From Georgenia satyanarayanai (GTDB taxonomy: Bacteria > Actinomycetota > Actinomycetes > Actinomycetales > Actinomycetaceae): 64,000 bases of DNA. The position numbers were made by a program, and so were the translations under genes. The stretch is taken from contig NZ_VUKC01000006.1 of assembly GCF_009193135.1 (NCBI RefSeq), positions 62,001 to 126,000 of the forward strand, in the 5' to 3' direction. Each line of letters starts with the position of its first letter. Positions within the stretch are counted from its first letter, which is position 1. Positions 19,238 through 29,728 of the stretch are shown one piece after another. Under the pieces are notes generated by a model. The model worked only from the letters and a program-made list of their open reading frames with translations. It did no database searches and was not told the origin of the DNA.

Positions 19238-20252
19238 ACAGGGCGCCGTCGTCGGGGCGGGCGAGACCGAGGTGCTCGTACGCGGCGGCCGTGGCGACCC
19301 GTCCGCGGGGGGTGCGGGAGACGAGCCCCTCGCGCACGAGGAAGGGCTCGGCGACCGTCTCGACGGTCTCCGGCTCCTCCCCCACGGCGACGGCGAGGGT
19401 GGACAGGCCCACCGGTCCCCCGCCGAAGCGCTCGCACAGGGCGCGCAGCACGGAACGGTCCAGGCGGTCCAGGCCGCGCTCGTCGACCTCGAAGAGCGCG
19501 AGGGCGGCGTGGGTGGCCGCCAGGTCGAGGGAGCCGGTCCCCCGGACCTGCGCCCAGTCCTGGACGCGCCGCAGCAGGCGGTTGGCGATCCGGGGTGTGC
19601 CGCGGGAGCGGCCGGCGAGCTCGGCGCCCGCCGCCGGCTCGAGCTCGGCGCCGAGGAGCCGGGCGCTGCGGCCGAGCACCTGCTCGAGCTCGGCGGGCGT
19701 GTAGAACTCGAGGTGGCCGGTGAAGCCGAAGCGGTCCCGCAGCGGGGCGGGCAGCAGGCCGGCGCGGGTGGTGGCGCCGACGACCGTGAAGCGCGGCAGG
19801 GTGAGCGGGATCGCGGTGGCCCCCGGGCCCTTGCCGACGACGACGTCGACGCGGAAGTCCTCCATCGCGAGGTAGAGCATCTCCTCCACCGGGCGCGCCA
19901 GGCGGTGGATCTCGTCGATGAACAGGACGTCATGCTCCTGGAGGGAGGACAGGATGGCGGCGAGGTCCCCCGGGTGCTGGACGGCGGGCCCGGACGTGAG
20001 CCGCAGGGAGCCTTCGAGCTCGGCGGCGATGATCATCGCGAGCGTCGTCTTGCCCAGCCCGGGCGGCCCGGAGAGCAGGACGTGGTCGGGTGCGGAGCCG
20101 CGTGCCTTGGCGGCGTCGAGGACGAGCGCGAGCTGGTCGCGCACCACGGCCTGGCCGACGAAGTCTGCGAGTCGGCGCGGGCGCAGGGCGGCCTCGGCGG
20201 CCCGCTCGAGCTCATCGGCCTCGGCGTCGAGGAAGGCGGCGTCGTCAGCCAC
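19230..20252 (-). CDS. ruvB: Holliday junction branch migration ATPase RuvB
   Basis: A 340-residue AAA+ motor that drives branch migration with RuvA. Visible are Walker [10 protein letters not shown], Walker [10 protein letters not shown], sensor 1 GATTRAG, and the arginine-finger region PLRDRFGF. A winged-helix C-terminus ends the protein. The GTG start at 20252 overlaps ruvA by 8 bp and gives the normal length; the frame continues upstream only as a shadow of ruvA. Confidence 0.96.
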   Translation of the reverse strand: MADDAAFLDAEADELERAAEAALRPRRLADFVGQAVVRDQLALVLDAAKARGSAPDHVLLSGPPGLGKTTLAMIIAAELEGSLRLTSGPAVQHPGDLAAILSSLQEHDVLFIDEIHRLARPVEEMLYLAMEDFRVDVVVGKGPGATAIPLTLPRFTVVGATTRAGLLPAPLRDRFGFTGHLEFYTPAELEQVLGRSARLLGAELEPAAGAELAGRSRGTPRIANRLLRRVQDWAQVRGTGSLDLAATHAALALFEVDERGLDRLDRSVLRALCERFGGGPVGLSTLAVAVGEEPETVETVAEPFLVREGLVSRTPRGRVATAAAYEHLGLARPDDGALWG

Positions 20253-20844
20253 GGCCGTGGCCTCCCAGGTGCTGGAGCGCGCCGCGCAGCACCGCGGCGA
20301 CGTCACGGTCCGCGGCGGGCTCCGCGAGGACGGCGCTGACGGCGTCCTCCGCGGCCTTGGCGGACCAGCCGAGCTGGACGAGCGCGTCGACGACCTCGGG
20401 CTGGGCGTCGGTCGGCGCCGGGGCGGCGCGCACCTCGCCCCGCGCGGGTCCGAGCTTGTCACCGATCTCGAGGAGGATGCGCTGGGCTCCCTTCTTCCCG
20501 ATGCCGGGCACGCGGGTGAGCGCGACGACGTCCTCGGCCGCGACGGCGGTGCGCAGCTCGTCGGGCTGGTGGACGGCGAGCACCGCGAGGGCCAGGCGCG
20601 GGCCCACGCCGCTGACGGTCTGGAGGATCTCGAAGACCTCACGCTCGTCGTCGTCGGCGAAGCCGAACAGGGTGAGGGAGTCCTCCCGCACGACGAGGGC
20701 CGTGGCGAGGCGGGCGTCCGAACCGGGACGCAGACCGGCCAGGGTGGCGGGGGTGGCCTGCAGGCGCAGCCCGATCCCGCCGACCTCGACGACGGCGGAG
20801 TCGAGCCGCACGGACTCGACGGTCCCCCGGACGCTGGCGATCAC
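20245..20844 (-). CDS. ruvA: Holliday junction DNA-binding protein RuvA
   Basis: A 199-residue protein that forms the tetramer holding the four-way junction. It starts as [11 protein letters not shown] (OB-fold domain I). It contains the two helix-hairpin-helix motifs ([16 protein letters not shown] and [16 protein letters not shown]) and a C-terminal UBA-like domain III that contacts RuvB. GTG start at 20844. Confidence 0.95.
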   Translation of the reverse strand: MIASVRGTVESVRLDSAVVEVGGIGLRLQATPATLAGLRPGSDARLATALVVREDSLTLFGFADDDEREVFEILQTVSGVGPRLALAVLAVHQPDELRTAVAAEDVVALTRVPGIGKKGAQRILLEIGDKLGPARGEVRAAPAPTDAQPEVVDALVQLGWSAKAAEDAVSAVLAEPAADRDVAAVLRGALQHLGGHGRG

Positions 20845-20897
20845 GGCTGCTCCAATCCCGACCCGGAGCGGACCGGGCGAACGTGTGTGCGAAAAGG

Positions 20898-21476
20898 TTA
20901 CCGGCTGCGGGTGACAGGCCGGGACCGACGCGCCGCGAGCTCGGCCCGGGCCCAGGCCTCCTGGGCCGGCGTCGCGTGCCGGGCCGCCGGGCCGGCGGCG
21001 GGCGCGCCGCCGCGCCACAGGTGGCACACCGCCAGGGCCAGGGCGTCGGCCGCGTCCGCGGGCTCGGGCCGCTCGGCGAGGCGGAGGATGCGGCGCACCA
21101 TCTCCTGCACCTGGGGCTTGTCGGCCCGGCCGGAGCCGGTCACCGCGGCCTTGACCTCGCTGGGGGTGTGCATCCCCAGGGGCAGGCCGGCGCGTGCGGC
21201 GGCGACCATGGCGAGCCCGGCGACCTGCGCCGTGCCCATGACCGAGGCGACGTTGTGCTGGGCGAAGACCCGTTCGACGGCGACGGCGTCGACGTCGTGG
21301 CGCACGATCCACTCCTCGATGCCGGCCGAGATGGTGAGCAGCCGCTGCTGGATCGGCATGTCGGTCGGGGTGCGCAGCACGCCCACCTCGACGAGCGACA
21401 GGGAACGCCGGGAGTCGGAGTCGACGATGCCCAGGCCACAGCGGGTGAGGCCGGGGTCGACTCCGAGGACGCGCAT
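20898..21476 (-). CDS. ruvC: Holliday junction endonuclease RuvC
   Basis: A 192-residue resolvase. The four acidic catalytic positions are visible: Asp in VLGVDPGLT, Glu in [10 protein letters not shown], and the Asp pair in [13 protein letters not shown]. It starts [10 protein letters not shown] at 21476, as usual, and has a slightly long Arg/Ala-rich C-terminus. It is first in the ruvC-ruvA-ruvB order, 53 bp before ruvA. Confidence 0.95.
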   Translation of the reverse strand: MRVLGVDPGLTRCGLGIVDSDSRRSLSLVEVGVLRTPTDMPIQQRLLTISAGIEEWIVRHDVDAVAVERVFAQHNVASVMGTAQVAGLAMVAAARAGLPLGMHTPSEVKAAVTGSGRADKPQVQEMVRRILRLAERPEPADAADALALAVCHLWRGGAPAAGPAARHATPAQEAWARAELAARRSRPVTRSR

Positions 21477-21528
21477 GGCCCCAGTGTCGCAGCCGGGTGG
21501 GACGTGCCGCGGGAGCGACACCGCCGGG

Positions 21529-22287
21529 TCAGTCCTCGTCGAGCGCGGCGAGCACCTCGTCGGAGGCGTCGAAGTTCGCGAAGACGTTCTGCACGTCGTC
21601 ACAGTCCTCGAGGGCGTCGATGAGGCGCAGCACCTTGCGGGCGCCCTCGACGTCGACCTCGACCTCCATCGAGGGGACGAACTGTGCCTCGGCGGAGTCG
21701 TAGTCCAGGCCCGCCTCCTGCAGCGCCGTGCGCACGGCGACGACGTCGCTGGCCTCGCTGAGGACCTGGAAGGCCTCGCCGTGGTCGTTGACCTCCTCGG
21801 CACCGGCGTCGAGGACGGCGGAGAGGACGTCGTCCTCGGTGAGGCCGTCGGTCTTCGGGACGATGACGACGCCACGCCGGGTGAACAGGTAGGAGACCGA
21901 GCCCGGGTCGGCGAGCGTGCCGCCGTTGCGCGTGAAGGCGACGCGGACGTCGGAGGCGGCGCGGTTGCGGTTGTCGGTGAGGCACTCGACGAGCACGGCG
22001 ACACCGCCGGAGGCGTAGCCCTCGTACATGATGGTCTCGTAGTCCGCGCCGCCGGCCTCGGCTCCGGAGCCGCGCTTGACCGCGCGGTCGATGTTGTCGG
22101 CTGGGACCGAGTTCCGCTTCGCCTTCTGGATGGCATCGAAGAGGGTGGGGTTGCCGGCCGGGTCGCCTCCGCCCGTGCGGGCGGCCACCTCGATGTTCTT
22201 GACGAGGCGCGCGAAGAGCTTGCCCCGCTTCGCGTCGATCGCGGCCTTCTTGTGCTTGGTGGTTGCCCACTTGGAGTGACCGGACAC
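21529..22287 (-). CDS. yebC: YebC/TACO1-family protein
   Basis: A 252-residue protein of the YebC family, known as a transcriptional regulator or as a translation factor that relieves ribosome stalling, depending on the homologue. The N-terminal signature [14 protein letters not shown] is intact, and a typical GGxGANxxxxDxA-like region is replaced by [21 protein letters not shown] start at 22287 with AAGGAG upstream. It sits between pdxT and ruvC, the standard actinobacterial location. Confidence 0.94.
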   Translation of the reverse strand: MSGHSKWATTKHKKAAIDAKRGKLFARLVKNIEVAARTGGGDPAGNPTLFDAIQKAKRNSVPADNIDRAVKRGSGAEAGGADYETIMYEGYASGGVAVLVECLTDNRNRAASDVRVAFTRNGGTLADPGSVSYLFTRRGVVIVPKTDGLTEDDVLSAVLDAGAEEVNDHGEAFQVLSEASDVVAVRTALQEAGLDYDSAEAQFVPSMEVEVDVEGARKVLRLIDALEDCDDVQNVFANFDASDEVLAALDED

Positions 22288-22342
22288 TGTGTGCTCCTTG
22301 CTGACGACGGCGTCCCCGCGGGGACGGTGGGGACAGGTGGCG

Positions 22343-22948
22343 CTAGGCGTGCGCACGCACCAGGTCGACGAACGCACGGTGCACCCGTGCGTCGTCGCTG
22401 ATCTCCGGGTGGAAGGCGGTGACGAGCAGCGCGCCCTGTCGAGCTGCCACGATCCTACCGGCGGCGGGTCCCGACCTCACGCGTGCGAGGACCTCGACGC
22501 CCTCACCGGCCTCCTCCGCCCACGGTGCCCGGATGTACACCGCGCGGAGGGGGTCGCCCGTGATGCCGAGCCCGGGGGCCAGGAGGTCCTCCTCGAAGGA
22601 GTCGACCTGGCGCCCGAAGGCGTTGCGCCGGACCGTGACGTCCATCCCGCCCACGAGGGGGCCGTGCGCGTCGGCCACCCGGTCGGCGAGCAGCACCATC
22701 CCGGCACACGAGCCGTAGACGGGCAGGCCCGCGCCGATCCTCTCGCGCAGCTGCTCGAGGAGCCCGAAGGCGACGAGCAGCTTGCCGATCGTCGTCGACT
22801 CCCCGCCCGGGAGAACCAGCCCGTCGACGGCGGCGAGCTCACCCGCGCGCCGCACCGGCACGCCGCGGGCGCCGGCGGCGTCAAGTGCCGCGATGTGCTC
22901 GCGCACGTCACCCTGGAGAGCAAGCACGCCGATGGTCGGGGAGGTCAC
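22343..22948 (-). CDS. pdxT: pyridoxal 5'-phosphate synthase glutaminase subunit
   Basis: A 201-residue class I glutamine amidotransferase that supplies ammonia to PdxS. The nucleophile Cys lies in [11 protein letters not shown]. The His/Glu pair lies in [10 protein letters not shown]. The oxyanion-loop motif GGESTT is present. GTG start at 22948. It is separated from pdxS by the NUDIX gene, a common actinobacterial arrangement. Confidence 0.94.
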   Translation of the reverse strand: MTSPTIGVLALQGDVREHIAALDAAGARGVPVRRAGELAAVDGLVLPGGESTTIGKLLVAFGLLEQLRERIGAGLPVYGSCAGMVLLADRVADAHGPLVGGMDVTVRRNAFGRQVDSFEEDLLAPGLGITGDPLRAVYIRAPWAEEAGEGVEVLARVRSGPAAGRIVAARQGALLVTAFHPEISDDARVHRAFVDLVRAHA

Positions 22949-22978
22949 GAACCACCAGTCTACGACGCCGCGGGAGTG

Positions 22979-23515
22979 CTACTCGACGACGTGCTCGCTC
23001 GTCCCGTCCCACCCGCCGGCCAGGCGGCGCGCGAGCCCAGGCAGCAGGCGCGGGTAGACGACCGCGCCGGCCGCCACGGCGGCGTCGAGCTCGTCGAGCC
23101 CCCACCAGCGCAGCTCGTCGAGGACGTCGCGCTCGAGCTCGGTCCAGCCGGTGTCGTCCAGGTGCGTGTCTGTGCCGCGGGCGACGAAGAACTCCTCGTC
23201 CTGGCGGCAGGTGACGGCCGCGAAGTCGAAGACCGCGCTGCGGGTGAGCACGGGGCCCTCCAGCTGCGTGGCCGACAGCCGGAGGCCGGTCTCCTCGCGC
23301 AGCTCCCGCAGGGCGCCCGCGCGGGGGTCCTCCCCCGGCTCGAGCCCTCCCCCGACCGTGAACCACCAGGAACGGCTCGTCTCGGCCGAGTCGTGGCCAC
23401 GGACGAGGAGCACCCGGTCGGCGTCGTCGAGGAGGATGACGCGCGCGGCGCGCCGGAACGGCACGCCGTCAGGGCCGGGCACCCAGTCGGGGCCCAGCCC
23501 GTAGGTGGTCACCAA
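22979..23515 (-). CDS. NUDIX hydrolase
   Basis: A 178-residue hydrolase of nucleoside-diphosphate-linked compounds. The full NUDIX box is present ([23 protein letters not shown], around residues 57-79), so Mg2+-dependent catalysis is expected. The substrate is unknown. Start at 23515 overlaps the pdxS stop by 7 bp and the gene ends 30 bp before pdxT, so it is embedded in the PLP operon. Confidence 0.9.
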   Translation of the reverse strand: MVTTYGLGPDWVPGPDGVPFRRAARVILLDDADRVLLVRGHDSAETSRSWWFTVGGGLEPGEDPRAGALRELREETGLRLSATQLEGPVLTRSAVFDFAAVTCRQDEEFFVARGTDTHLDDTGWTELERDVLDELRWWGLDELDAAVAAGAVVYPRLLPGLARRLAGGWDGTSEHVVE

Positions 23516-24420
23516 CCGCGCTCGGCGAGGCGGTGCGGCACGGGGACCTCGTCGACGTTGAGGCCGACCATCGCCTCGCCCAGCCCCCGGGAGACGTCCG
23601 CGACGACCGAGGGGTCGTCGAAGAACGTCGTCGCGCGGACGATGGCGGCGGCGCGCTGCGCCGGGTTGCCGGACTTGAAGATGCCCGAGCCGACGAAGAC
23701 GCCCTGGGCGCCCAGCTGCATCATCATCGCGGCGTCGGCCGGGGTGGCGATGCCGCCGGCGGTGAAGAGGACGACGGGCAGCTGCCCGGTCCGCGCCACC
23801 TCGACGACGAGGTCGTAGGGAGCCTGCAGCTCCTTGGCGGCGACGAAGAGCTCGTCCTCCGGCAGCGAGGTGAGGCGGCGGATGTCCTGGCGGATGCGCC
23901 GCATGTGGGTGGTGGCGTTGGACACGTCGCCGGTACCGGCCTCGCCCTTCGAGCGGATCATCGCCGCGCCCTCGGAGATGCGGCGCAGCGCCTCACCGAG
24001 GTTGGTCGCGCCGCACACGAAGGGCACGGTGAACTGCCACTTGTCGATGTGGTGCTCGTAGTCGGCGGGGCTGAGGACCTCGGACTCGTCGACGTAGTCG
24101 ACACCGAGGCTCTGGAGGACCTGCGCCTCGACGAAGTGCCCGATGCGGGCCTTGGCCATCACGGGGATCGAGACGGCGGAGATGATCCCGTCGATCATGT
24201 CCGGGTCGCTCATCCGCGACACCCCGCCCTGGGAGCGGATGTCGGCGGGCACGCGCTCGAGGGCCATGACGGCGACGGCGCCGGCGTCCTCGGCGATGCG
24301 GGCCTGCTCCGGGGTGACGACGTCCATGATGACGCCACCCTTGAGCATCTCGGCCATGCCCCGCTTGACGCGGGCGGTGCCGACCTGGGGCGCGGCGGGC
24401 GTGCTGGGCTCTTGCGACAC
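23509..24420 (-). CDS. pdxS: pyridoxal 5'-phosphate synthase lyase subunit
   Basis: A 303-residue (beta/alpha)8 enzyme that builds PLP from ribose 5-phosphate, glyceraldehyde 3-phosphate and ammonia. Highly conserved stretches include [35 protein letters not shown] and [15 protein letters not shown]. The GTG at 24420 gives the usual short Ser/Thr/Pro N-terminal tail before the [11 protein letters not shown] core. The frame stays open much further upstream but only as a shadow of the next gene. Confidence 0.96.
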   Translation of the reverse strand: MSQEPSTPAAPQVGTARVKRGMAEMLKGGVIMDVVTPEQARIAEDAGAVAVMALERVPADIRSQGGVSRMSDPDMIDGIISAVSIPVMAKARIGHFVEAQVLQSLGVDYVDESEVLSPADYEHHIDKWQFTVPFVCGATNLGEALRRISEGAAMIRSKGEAGTGDVSNATTHMRRIRQDIRRLTSLPEDELFVAAKELQAPYDLVVEVARTGQLPVVLFTAGGIATPADAAMMMQLGAQGVFVGSGIFKSGNPAQRAAAIVRATTFFDDPSVVADVSRGLGEAMVGLNVDEVPVPHRLAERGW

Positions 24421-24548
24421 GGTTGACCTCTGTGCTGTGTGAAGGAGGGACAGAAACATTCTAGGTGAGCGGCCGGTCCCGCAGGGCACGTGGTCAGCTG
24501 CTGGGTCACGTCCGGGTCCGGGAACCGGATGCCGGCGGCCGACGCTGC

Positions 24549-25607
24549 TCAGACCGCTGTTCGCGAACGGTGGAGCGCGCGCGCCACCCGCTCGACGTCG
24601 TCCTCGTCGTTCCACAGGTGGTAGGCGAGCCGCAGGCGCCCGGCACGACCGCTCGCCCGGATCCCCGCGGTGGCGAGCGCCCGGAGCTTCTCCCCGCGCT
24701 CGTCCGCGACGGTCACGATGGCCTGCTGCTGCGCCGGCTCGCCGAGCGCCTCGAGGGTCATCGCCCCCAGGCCCGTTGCGTGCCGCCAGACCGCGCCGAT
24801 GTCCAGCGACGTGAAGAGCTCGAGCGCGGGCACAGCCCCCACCCAGGCGGACCAGACCGGCGACACGTCGAAGCGGCGTGCACCCGGCGCCAGGTCCATC
24901 GTGGTGCCGTAGACGGACGACCACACGTCGCGTCCGGCGTACCACCCCGCCTGGACGGGTCTGATGAGCTGCTGCAGCTCCTCGCGGACGGTGAGGAACG
25001 CCGCACCGCGCGGGGCGCAGAGCCACTTGTAGGCGTGGCACACGGTGAGGTCGAGCTGCGTGGCGTCCACGGGGTGGATGCCCGCCGCCTGCGTGAGGTC
25101 GCAGAAGGTGCGTGCGCCGTGCCGCGCTGCCTCCCGCACGACGGCGTCGACATCGGCGGCGTCACCCGTCGCGGACTGGATGTAGGAGAAGGCGACGAGC
25201 GTCGTCCCGCTGTGGACGGCCGTAGCGAGGTCGGCAAGCGGGACCGCCCGGACGGTGAGGTCCGGACGGACGAGGAAGGGGTAGGTCATGGAGGTGAACT
25301 CGCCCTCGACGGTCAGGACCTCCGAGCCCGCCGGGAGCCAGGCGGCGACCACTCCGGCGAGCACCGACGTCTGGGAGCCGATCGCGACGTCCTGCGCGTC
25401 GACCCCGACGAGCGCGGCGTACAGCGACCGCCCGGTGGCTACGACCTCCTCGTAGTCGGCCGGCGTGCGACGGCCGTCGAAGGTGGCGGAGAGCTCCTCG
25501 CGGAGGGCCGTGACGGTCCCCCGGCACGGCAGCCCCATCGAGGCGGAGGCCAGGTAGCCGGCCGTACCGCCGAACTCCGCGCGGGCGCGGTCGAGGTCGA
25601 GTGCCAT
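24549..25607 (-). CDS. class V aminotransferase-fold PLP enzyme
   Basis: A 352-residue PLP enzyme of the cysteine desulfurase/kynureninase-like class V fold. The Schiff-base lysine is K194 in [12 protein letters not shown], and D170 in [13 protein letters not shown] should contact the pyridine nitrogen. The substrate cannot be assigned, and no cysteine-desulfurase active-site loop is evident. ATG start at 25607. Lying just upstream of pdxS (same strand, ~130 bp apart), it is a plausible PLP consumer near the PLP synthase genes, although this link is inference. Confidence 0.82.
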   Translation of the reverse strand: MALDLDRARAEFGGTAGYLASASMGLPCRGTVTALREELSATFDGRRTPADYEEVVATGRSLYAALVGVDAQDVAIGSQTSVLAGVVAAWLPAGSEVLTVEGEFTSMTYPFLVRPDLTVRAVPLADLATAVHSGTTLVAFSYIQSATGDAADVDAVVREAARHGARTFCDLTQAAGIHPVDATQLDLTVCHAYKWLCAPRGAAFLTVREELQQLIRPVQAGWYAGRDVWSSVYGTTMDLAPGARRFDVSPVWSAWVGAVPALELFTSLDIGAVWRHATGLGAMTLEALGEPAQQQAIVTVADERGEKLRALATAGIRASGRAGRLRLAYHLWNDEDDVERVARALHRSRTAV

Positions 25608-25688
25608 GGGTCCAGAGTGTTCCCACCCGGGCCCGCGCACAAGCATGTCGACCTCGGGCGGCGCCCGTCCTCGCGCGAGCGGAGACTG

Positions 25689-26918
25689 TCAGCGAGCCTG
25701 GGTGAGCGCCTGGAGAAAGGCGCTGCGTGAGGTGGTGACGCGGTCGAGGAGGACCCTCTCGTCATGGTGGTAGCTGGCCTCGCCGCGGCCGGTGGCGAAG
25801 CGCTGGCGGCCCAGCGCGAGGGAGGTCGCCGACCGCTGGAAGGTCCTCATCGCGGCCTTCGCGGAGGGGCCCCCGCGCGCGGCCCACGACATGGCCGCCC
25901 GCCGGCCCGGGAAGGAGCCGAGCATGGTCACCTCGTGCGGGGCCAGCCACCCGGCGCGGGCGTACTCGGCGAGCCGCCCGGTGATGACGCTCCGCTCCCG
26001 GCGCCGCAACCAGACGACGAGGATGATCCCCGCGACGAACAACGGCACCTGGACGATGACGTAGAGCCCGAAGAACGAGCCGGTGAAGGTGCTGCCGTTC
26101 CACAGCCCGTGGAGCAGCACCGCCACGAGCCACCCGAGGGGCAGCGCCCCGACCCACGCGACGGAGGAGCGGCTGCGGGCCGCGAGCCCGAGCGCGATGC
26201 CGATCGCGACCGTGAACATCACGTGGGCGAAGGGGGACAGGATCCCGCGCATGACGAAGATCTGCGGGAGGATCTCGATCGAGCGGCCGAAGTAGAGGAT
26301 GTTCTCGACGAAGGCGAAGCCTGCCGCGACGGTCGCGGCGTAGACGATCCCGTCGACCGGCCCGTCGAAGTACCGGCGCCGGGCGAGGAAGAGGACGAGC
26401 ACGCCCAGCCCCTTGGCGGTCTCCTCGATGACCGGAGCGCCGAGCGCGGCGCCGAGGACCTCGGCCGTCTCGACGTTGCCGGTGCTGTAGTAGACGGCGG
26501 TGGAGAAGGCGGTGTTGAGCCAGATCGACACGAGCGTCGACACCCCGGCACCCCAGAGGAACGCGAAGAGCAGCGCGTACCGCGGCTCCGGCTCCCACCG
26601 GTCGATCCAGCGGATGCCGAGGAGGACGGCGACGAGCGGGACGAGCGCCACGATCCCGCCGGTGAGCGCCGCCCCGGCGCTCGTGAGGCTCGCGATCTGG
26701 GCGATCGTGGCGATGAGCGCGAGGACGCCGACGCCGGTGCCGACGACGACGAACACGGTCCCGCCCCGCCGCGCCCGCGGGGGCTGCCAGGGCGCCTGGG
26801 CGGGTGCCGGCGGCCCGCCCGTTCCCCAGGGCGCGGTCTGCGGGTGCTGGCCGGCGAGGGAGGCGGTGGGCTGCGCCGGGCGCCCGGACGGCGGGTAGGG
26901 CTCAGGGGGGAAGGCCAT
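25689..26918 (-). CDS. PrsW-family intramembrane metalloprotease
   Basis: A 409-residue multi-pass membrane protein. A Pro-rich cytoplasmic N-terminus (residues 1-52) precedes about eight helices. PrsW/CPBP-type motifs are visible: EETAK at 165-169, FVEN at 203-206, a His in SPFAHVMF near 232 and a further HGLWNG near 275. PrsW in Bacillus cleaves an anti-sigma factor, and here the target is unknown. The C-terminal ~60 residues are a soluble basic tail. ATG start at 26918. Confidence 0.85.
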   Translation of the reverse strand: MAFPPEPYPPSGRPAQPTASLAGQHPQTAPWGTGGPPAPAQAPWQPPRARRGGTVFVVVGTGVGVLALIATIAQIASLTSAGAALTGGIVALVPLVAVLLGIRWIDRWEPEPRYALLFAFLWGAGVSTLVSIWLNTAFSTAVYYSTGNVETAEVLGAALGAPVIEETAKGLGVLVLFLARRRYFDGPVDGIVYAATVAAGFAFVENILYFGRSIEILPQIFVMRGILSPFAHVMFTVAIGIALGLAARSRSSVAWVGALPLGWLVAVLLHGLWNGSTFTGSFFGLYVIVQVPLFVAGIILVVWLRRRERSVITGRLAEYARAGWLAPHEVTMLGSFPGRRAAMSWAARGGPSAKAAMRTFQRSATSLALGRQRFATGRGEASYHHDERVLLDRVTTSRSAFLQALTQAR

Positions 26919-26997
26919 GGCGATCAGCGTAGGGGCAGCCGCCGACGGCGCCCGCGCGGGGCGCCGGTCGCGCCCACCGCGGGGCAGCGGACCGTGC

Positions 26998-27588
26998 TCA
27001 GCGTGCGGGCCGGGCGTCGTCCATGTCGAAGGCGTGTGGCATCGGCGCCCTGCCGGCGAGGTGGAGGACCCGCACAACGGGGTTGGCGCGCATGCGCCGC
27101 ACCTCGGCGACGTGGGCGTTGTGGAACCGGCGGGCGAGCTCGAGCCGGTACCAGGCGGCGTCGAGCCGGTGGAGCGGGTCGACGGCCAGCGGGTTCTCCC
27201 CCAGCGGCTCGGTGTCGGCGTGGGACTCGAGCAGGGCGCGCAGGGTGCGGGACAGCTCGGACTCCACGAGGGAGCGGTCGACGTCCGCGGCGGGCTCGTC
27301 GACGTCGGACTCCCCCTCGAGCCCGTCTCGGACGACGGGGCCGGGGGCGACAGCGCTGGCGCGCTGGGCGACGTCGGCGAGGAGGACGGCCTCGACGGGG
27401 TCCAGGGCCCCGCTCATCGCGAGCTCGTGGGCAGCGGCGGTGCGCTGGGCGAGCTGGAGCTCGAGGGTGGCGCGGGAGCGCAGCACCTTGCGGTGCAGGC
27501 GGTCCACCCGCGAGGCGAGCAGCCACAGCACCCACCCGAGCACGAGCACGAGCAGCACGACGACGAGCGTCCAGCCCTCCCAGGTCAC
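26998..27588 (-). CDS. hypothetical membrane-anchored protein in the PI-mannoside operon
   Basis: A 196-residue protein with one N-terminal transmembrane helix (residues 6-24), then a basic amphipathic coiled-coil-like helix and a C-terminal helical domain ending RRFHNAHVAEVRRMRAN. That ending faintly recalls the LemA-type RRFYN motif. The start overlaps the pimA stop by 4 bp, so it is the last coupled gene of the thrS-to-pimA cluster. In mycobacteria the same slot holds a membrane protein with a NUDIX domain; no NUDIX box is present here. The function is unknown. Confidence 0.75.
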   Translation of the reverse strand: MTWEGWTLVVVLLVLVLGWVLWLLASRVDRLHRKVLRSRATLELQLAQRTAAAHELAMSGALDPVEAVLLADVAQRASAVAPGPVVRDGLEGESDVDEPAADVDRSLVESELSRTLRALLESHADTEPLGENPLAVDPLHRLDAAWYRLELARRFHNAHVAEVRRMRANPVVRVLHLAGRAPMPHAFDMDDARPAR

Positions 27589-28778
27589 TCGGCCACCTCC
27601 GTCCGGCCGTCCAGCGCCGCACGCAGGCGGCCCACGACCGTCTGGGAGCGGGGGTCCTCACGCACCTGCCCACCGCTCGCCGTCACCATCTCGTAGACGG
27701 CGAGCACCTGCCGGGTGACGACGGACCAGTCGAAGCGGCGCACGCCCTCGCTGGCCGCCTCACGCACCTCCCGGGAGGCGTGCCGGTCGCGCAGGGCGGG
27801 GACGAGCGCGGCGGCGAGTGCGGCCGCGTCACCGGTCGGGAAGAGCGTGCCGAAGCGCCCGCCGTCGAGCACGGCGCGGAAGGCGGGGATGTCGCTGGCG
27901 ACGACGTGCGCGCCCGCGCTCATCGCCTCGACGAGGACGATCCCGAAGCTCTCCCCGCCGGTGTGCGGGGCGACGTAGACGTCGGCGGATGCTAGGAGGG
28001 ACTCCTTCTCCGCGTCGCTCACCGGGCCGAGGAAGGTGACGGCGTCACCCAGGTGACCAAGGGTGCTGCGGTACTCGGTGACGTCCCCGCGGCCGGCGAC
28101 GAGGAAGCGGGCGCCGGGAACCTGGGCGAGCACCTGCGGGATCGCCTCGGCGAGGATGGGCAGGCCCTTGCGCGCCTCGTCCAGCCGGCCGAGGAAGGCG
28201 ACGGTGGGCCGCTCGTCGGTCCCGCACCACGCCTCGGCGCGCGGGGCCTGGGCGAAACGGTCGACGAAGACGCCGTTGGGCACGACGACGGCGTCCCCGC
28301 CGAGGTGCTCGACGACGGTGCGGCGAGCCTCCTCCGACACCGCGATGCGGCCGGCGATCTTCTCCAGCAGCGGCCGCACGAGCGGGGAGGCGACCTGCAG
28401 GGCGCGCGAGCGGTCCATGGCGGTGTGGAAGGTGCCGACGATCGGGCCGTCGGCGATCCACAGCGCGAGCATCGACAGGCTCGGGGTGATGGGCTCGTGG
28501 AGGTGGAGCACGTCGAAGTCTCCCTCCTCGAGCCAGCGGCGGGTGCGGGCGGCGGAGACGGGCCCGAAGTTGAGCCGGGCCACCGAGCCGTTGTACGGCA
28601 GCGCGACGGTCCGCCCGGCGGGCACGACGTAGTCGGGGACGGGGGTGGTGTCCTCCGCCGGGGCGAGGACGCTGACGTCGTGCCCGGTCGCGATGAGGTG
28701 CTCGGCGAGGTCCCGGACGTGGAACTGCACGCCGCCCGGCACGTCGAAGGAGTAGCCGCAGACGATCCCGATGCGCAT
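27585..28778 (-). CDS. pimA: phosphatidylinositol alpha-mannosyltransferase PimA
   Basis: A 397-residue GT4 glycosyltransferase (GT-B fold) that transfers the first mannose from GDP-mannose to phosphatidyl-myo-inositol at the cytoplasmic face of the membrane. Typical stretches are MRIGIVCGYSFDVPGGVQ at the N-terminus, the membrane-binding/catalytic region around FHTAMDRS, and the C-terminal nucleotide-sugar motif GGESFGIVLVEAMSAG. Start at 28778 shares one base with the patA stop (TGATG). The context pgsA-patA-pimA confirms the pathway. Confidence 0.94.
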   Translation of the reverse strand: MRIGIVCGYSFDVPGGVQFHVRDLAEHLIATGHDVSVLAPAEDTTPVPDYVVPAGRTVALPYNGSVARLNFGPVSAARTRRWLEEGDFDVLHLHEPITPSLSMLALWIADGPIVGTFHTAMDRSRALQVASPLVRPLLEKIAGRIAVSEEARRTVVEHLGGDAVVVPNGVFVDRFAQAPRAEAWCGTDERPTVAFLGRLDEARKGLPILAEAIPQVLAQVPGARFLVAGRGDVTEYRSTLGHLGDAVTFLGPVSDAEKESLLASADVYVAPHTGGESFGIVLVEAMSAGAHVVASDIPAFRAVLDGGRFGTLFPTGDAAALAAALVPALRDRHASREVREAASEGVRRFDWSVVTRQVLAVYEMVTASGGQVREDPRSQTVVGRLRAALDGRTEVAE

Positions 28779-29728
28779 CAGGCCACGCTCCCCGCGGGCG
28801 TGAGGCGCGTGGGGTCGAGGTCGCGCACGAAGAGCGGCTGGAGCATGTGCCAGTCCTCCGGGTGGGCGCGGACCGCCGCACCGAGCTCGTCGACCCACGC
28901 CTGGGTGAGGGCGGCGACCGTCCTCTCCCGGGAGGCGCCGTCCGGCGGGGTCAGGGGGTCACCGAAGGTGATGACGATGCCCCACCGGCTGCCTGCCGCC
29001 TGGCGGCGGGGCCCGCGGAGGCGCTCGTAGTGGATCCCGACGAAGGCGATGGCGCTGCCGGTGGCGACCGCGAGCGTGGCGGGGCCCGGTGCCACGCGGG
29101 CGCGCTCCCCCAGCAGCTCGACGTCGACGTTCGTGCGCGACAGGTCACGGTCGGCCAGCAGCGGTACGAGCGGGGCGCCGGCCCGGGTCTCGCGCAGCAG
29201 CTCGCGGAACGTGGAGCCGTCGCGCTCGAGCGGGATGATCGTCATCCCCAGCCCGCGCCGGAAGTCGAGGAAGCTCTGGAAGAGCTCCTCGGGCTCGAGG
29301 TGCTCGGCGACGGTGACGACAGGAGCGAGGAAACGGGTGGCCCAGGCGCCGGCGAGGTCCCAGTTGCCCAGGTGTCCCAGGGCGACGACGACCGGTCTGC
29401 CGGCAGCGAGCTCGGCGCGGACCCAGCCGTCGTTGACGGCTCGCACGCGCTGGCCCAGCTGCGCCTCCGAGACGGTGGGCAGGCGCAGGGACTCCTCGTA
29501 GTAGCGCATGTAGGAGCGCATGCCGCGGCGGGTGAGGCGCCGCAGCTCTCGCGGGGACGCCTCGGGGACGGCGCGCGCGATGTTGGCGCGCAGCTGCCCC
29601 ACCCCGGCCACGCCGGTGAGGGCGGCGAGCTCGGCGGCGCCGGCGAACAGGCCGGCGGACAGCCAGGCGGGCAGCCGGGGCACGACGCGGGCAGCGGTGA
29701 GCAGCAGGGCTGCCGGGTCCGGGCTCAT
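28778..29728 (-). CDS. patA: phosphatidylinositol mannoside acyltransferase
   Basis: A 316-residue LpxL/HtrB-like acyltransferase that acylates mannose of PIM on the inner leaflet. The HX4D catalytic motif is H119LGNWD124. The further conserved ERDGSTFRELLRE and LLADRDLS regions (substrate/acyl pocket) are present. ATG at 29728 overlaps the upstream pgsA stop (ATGA). Assignment to PIM rather than another lipid rests on its position between pgsA and pimA. Confidence 0.92.
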   Translation of the reverse strand: MSPDPAALLLTAARVVPRLPAWLSAGLFAGAAELAALTGVAGVGQLRANIARAVPEASPRELRRLTRRGMRSYMRYYEESLRLPTVSEAQLGQRVRAVNDGWVRAELAAGRPVVVALGHLGNWDLAGAWATRFLAPVVTVAEHLEPEELFQSFLDFRRGLGMTIIPLERDGSTFRELLRETRAGAPLVPLLADRDLSRTNVDVELLGERARVAPGPATLAVATGSAIAFVGIHYERLRGPRRQAAGSRWGIVITFGDPLTPPDGASRERTVAALTQAWVDELGAAVRAHPEDWHMLQPLFVRDLDPTRLTPAGSVA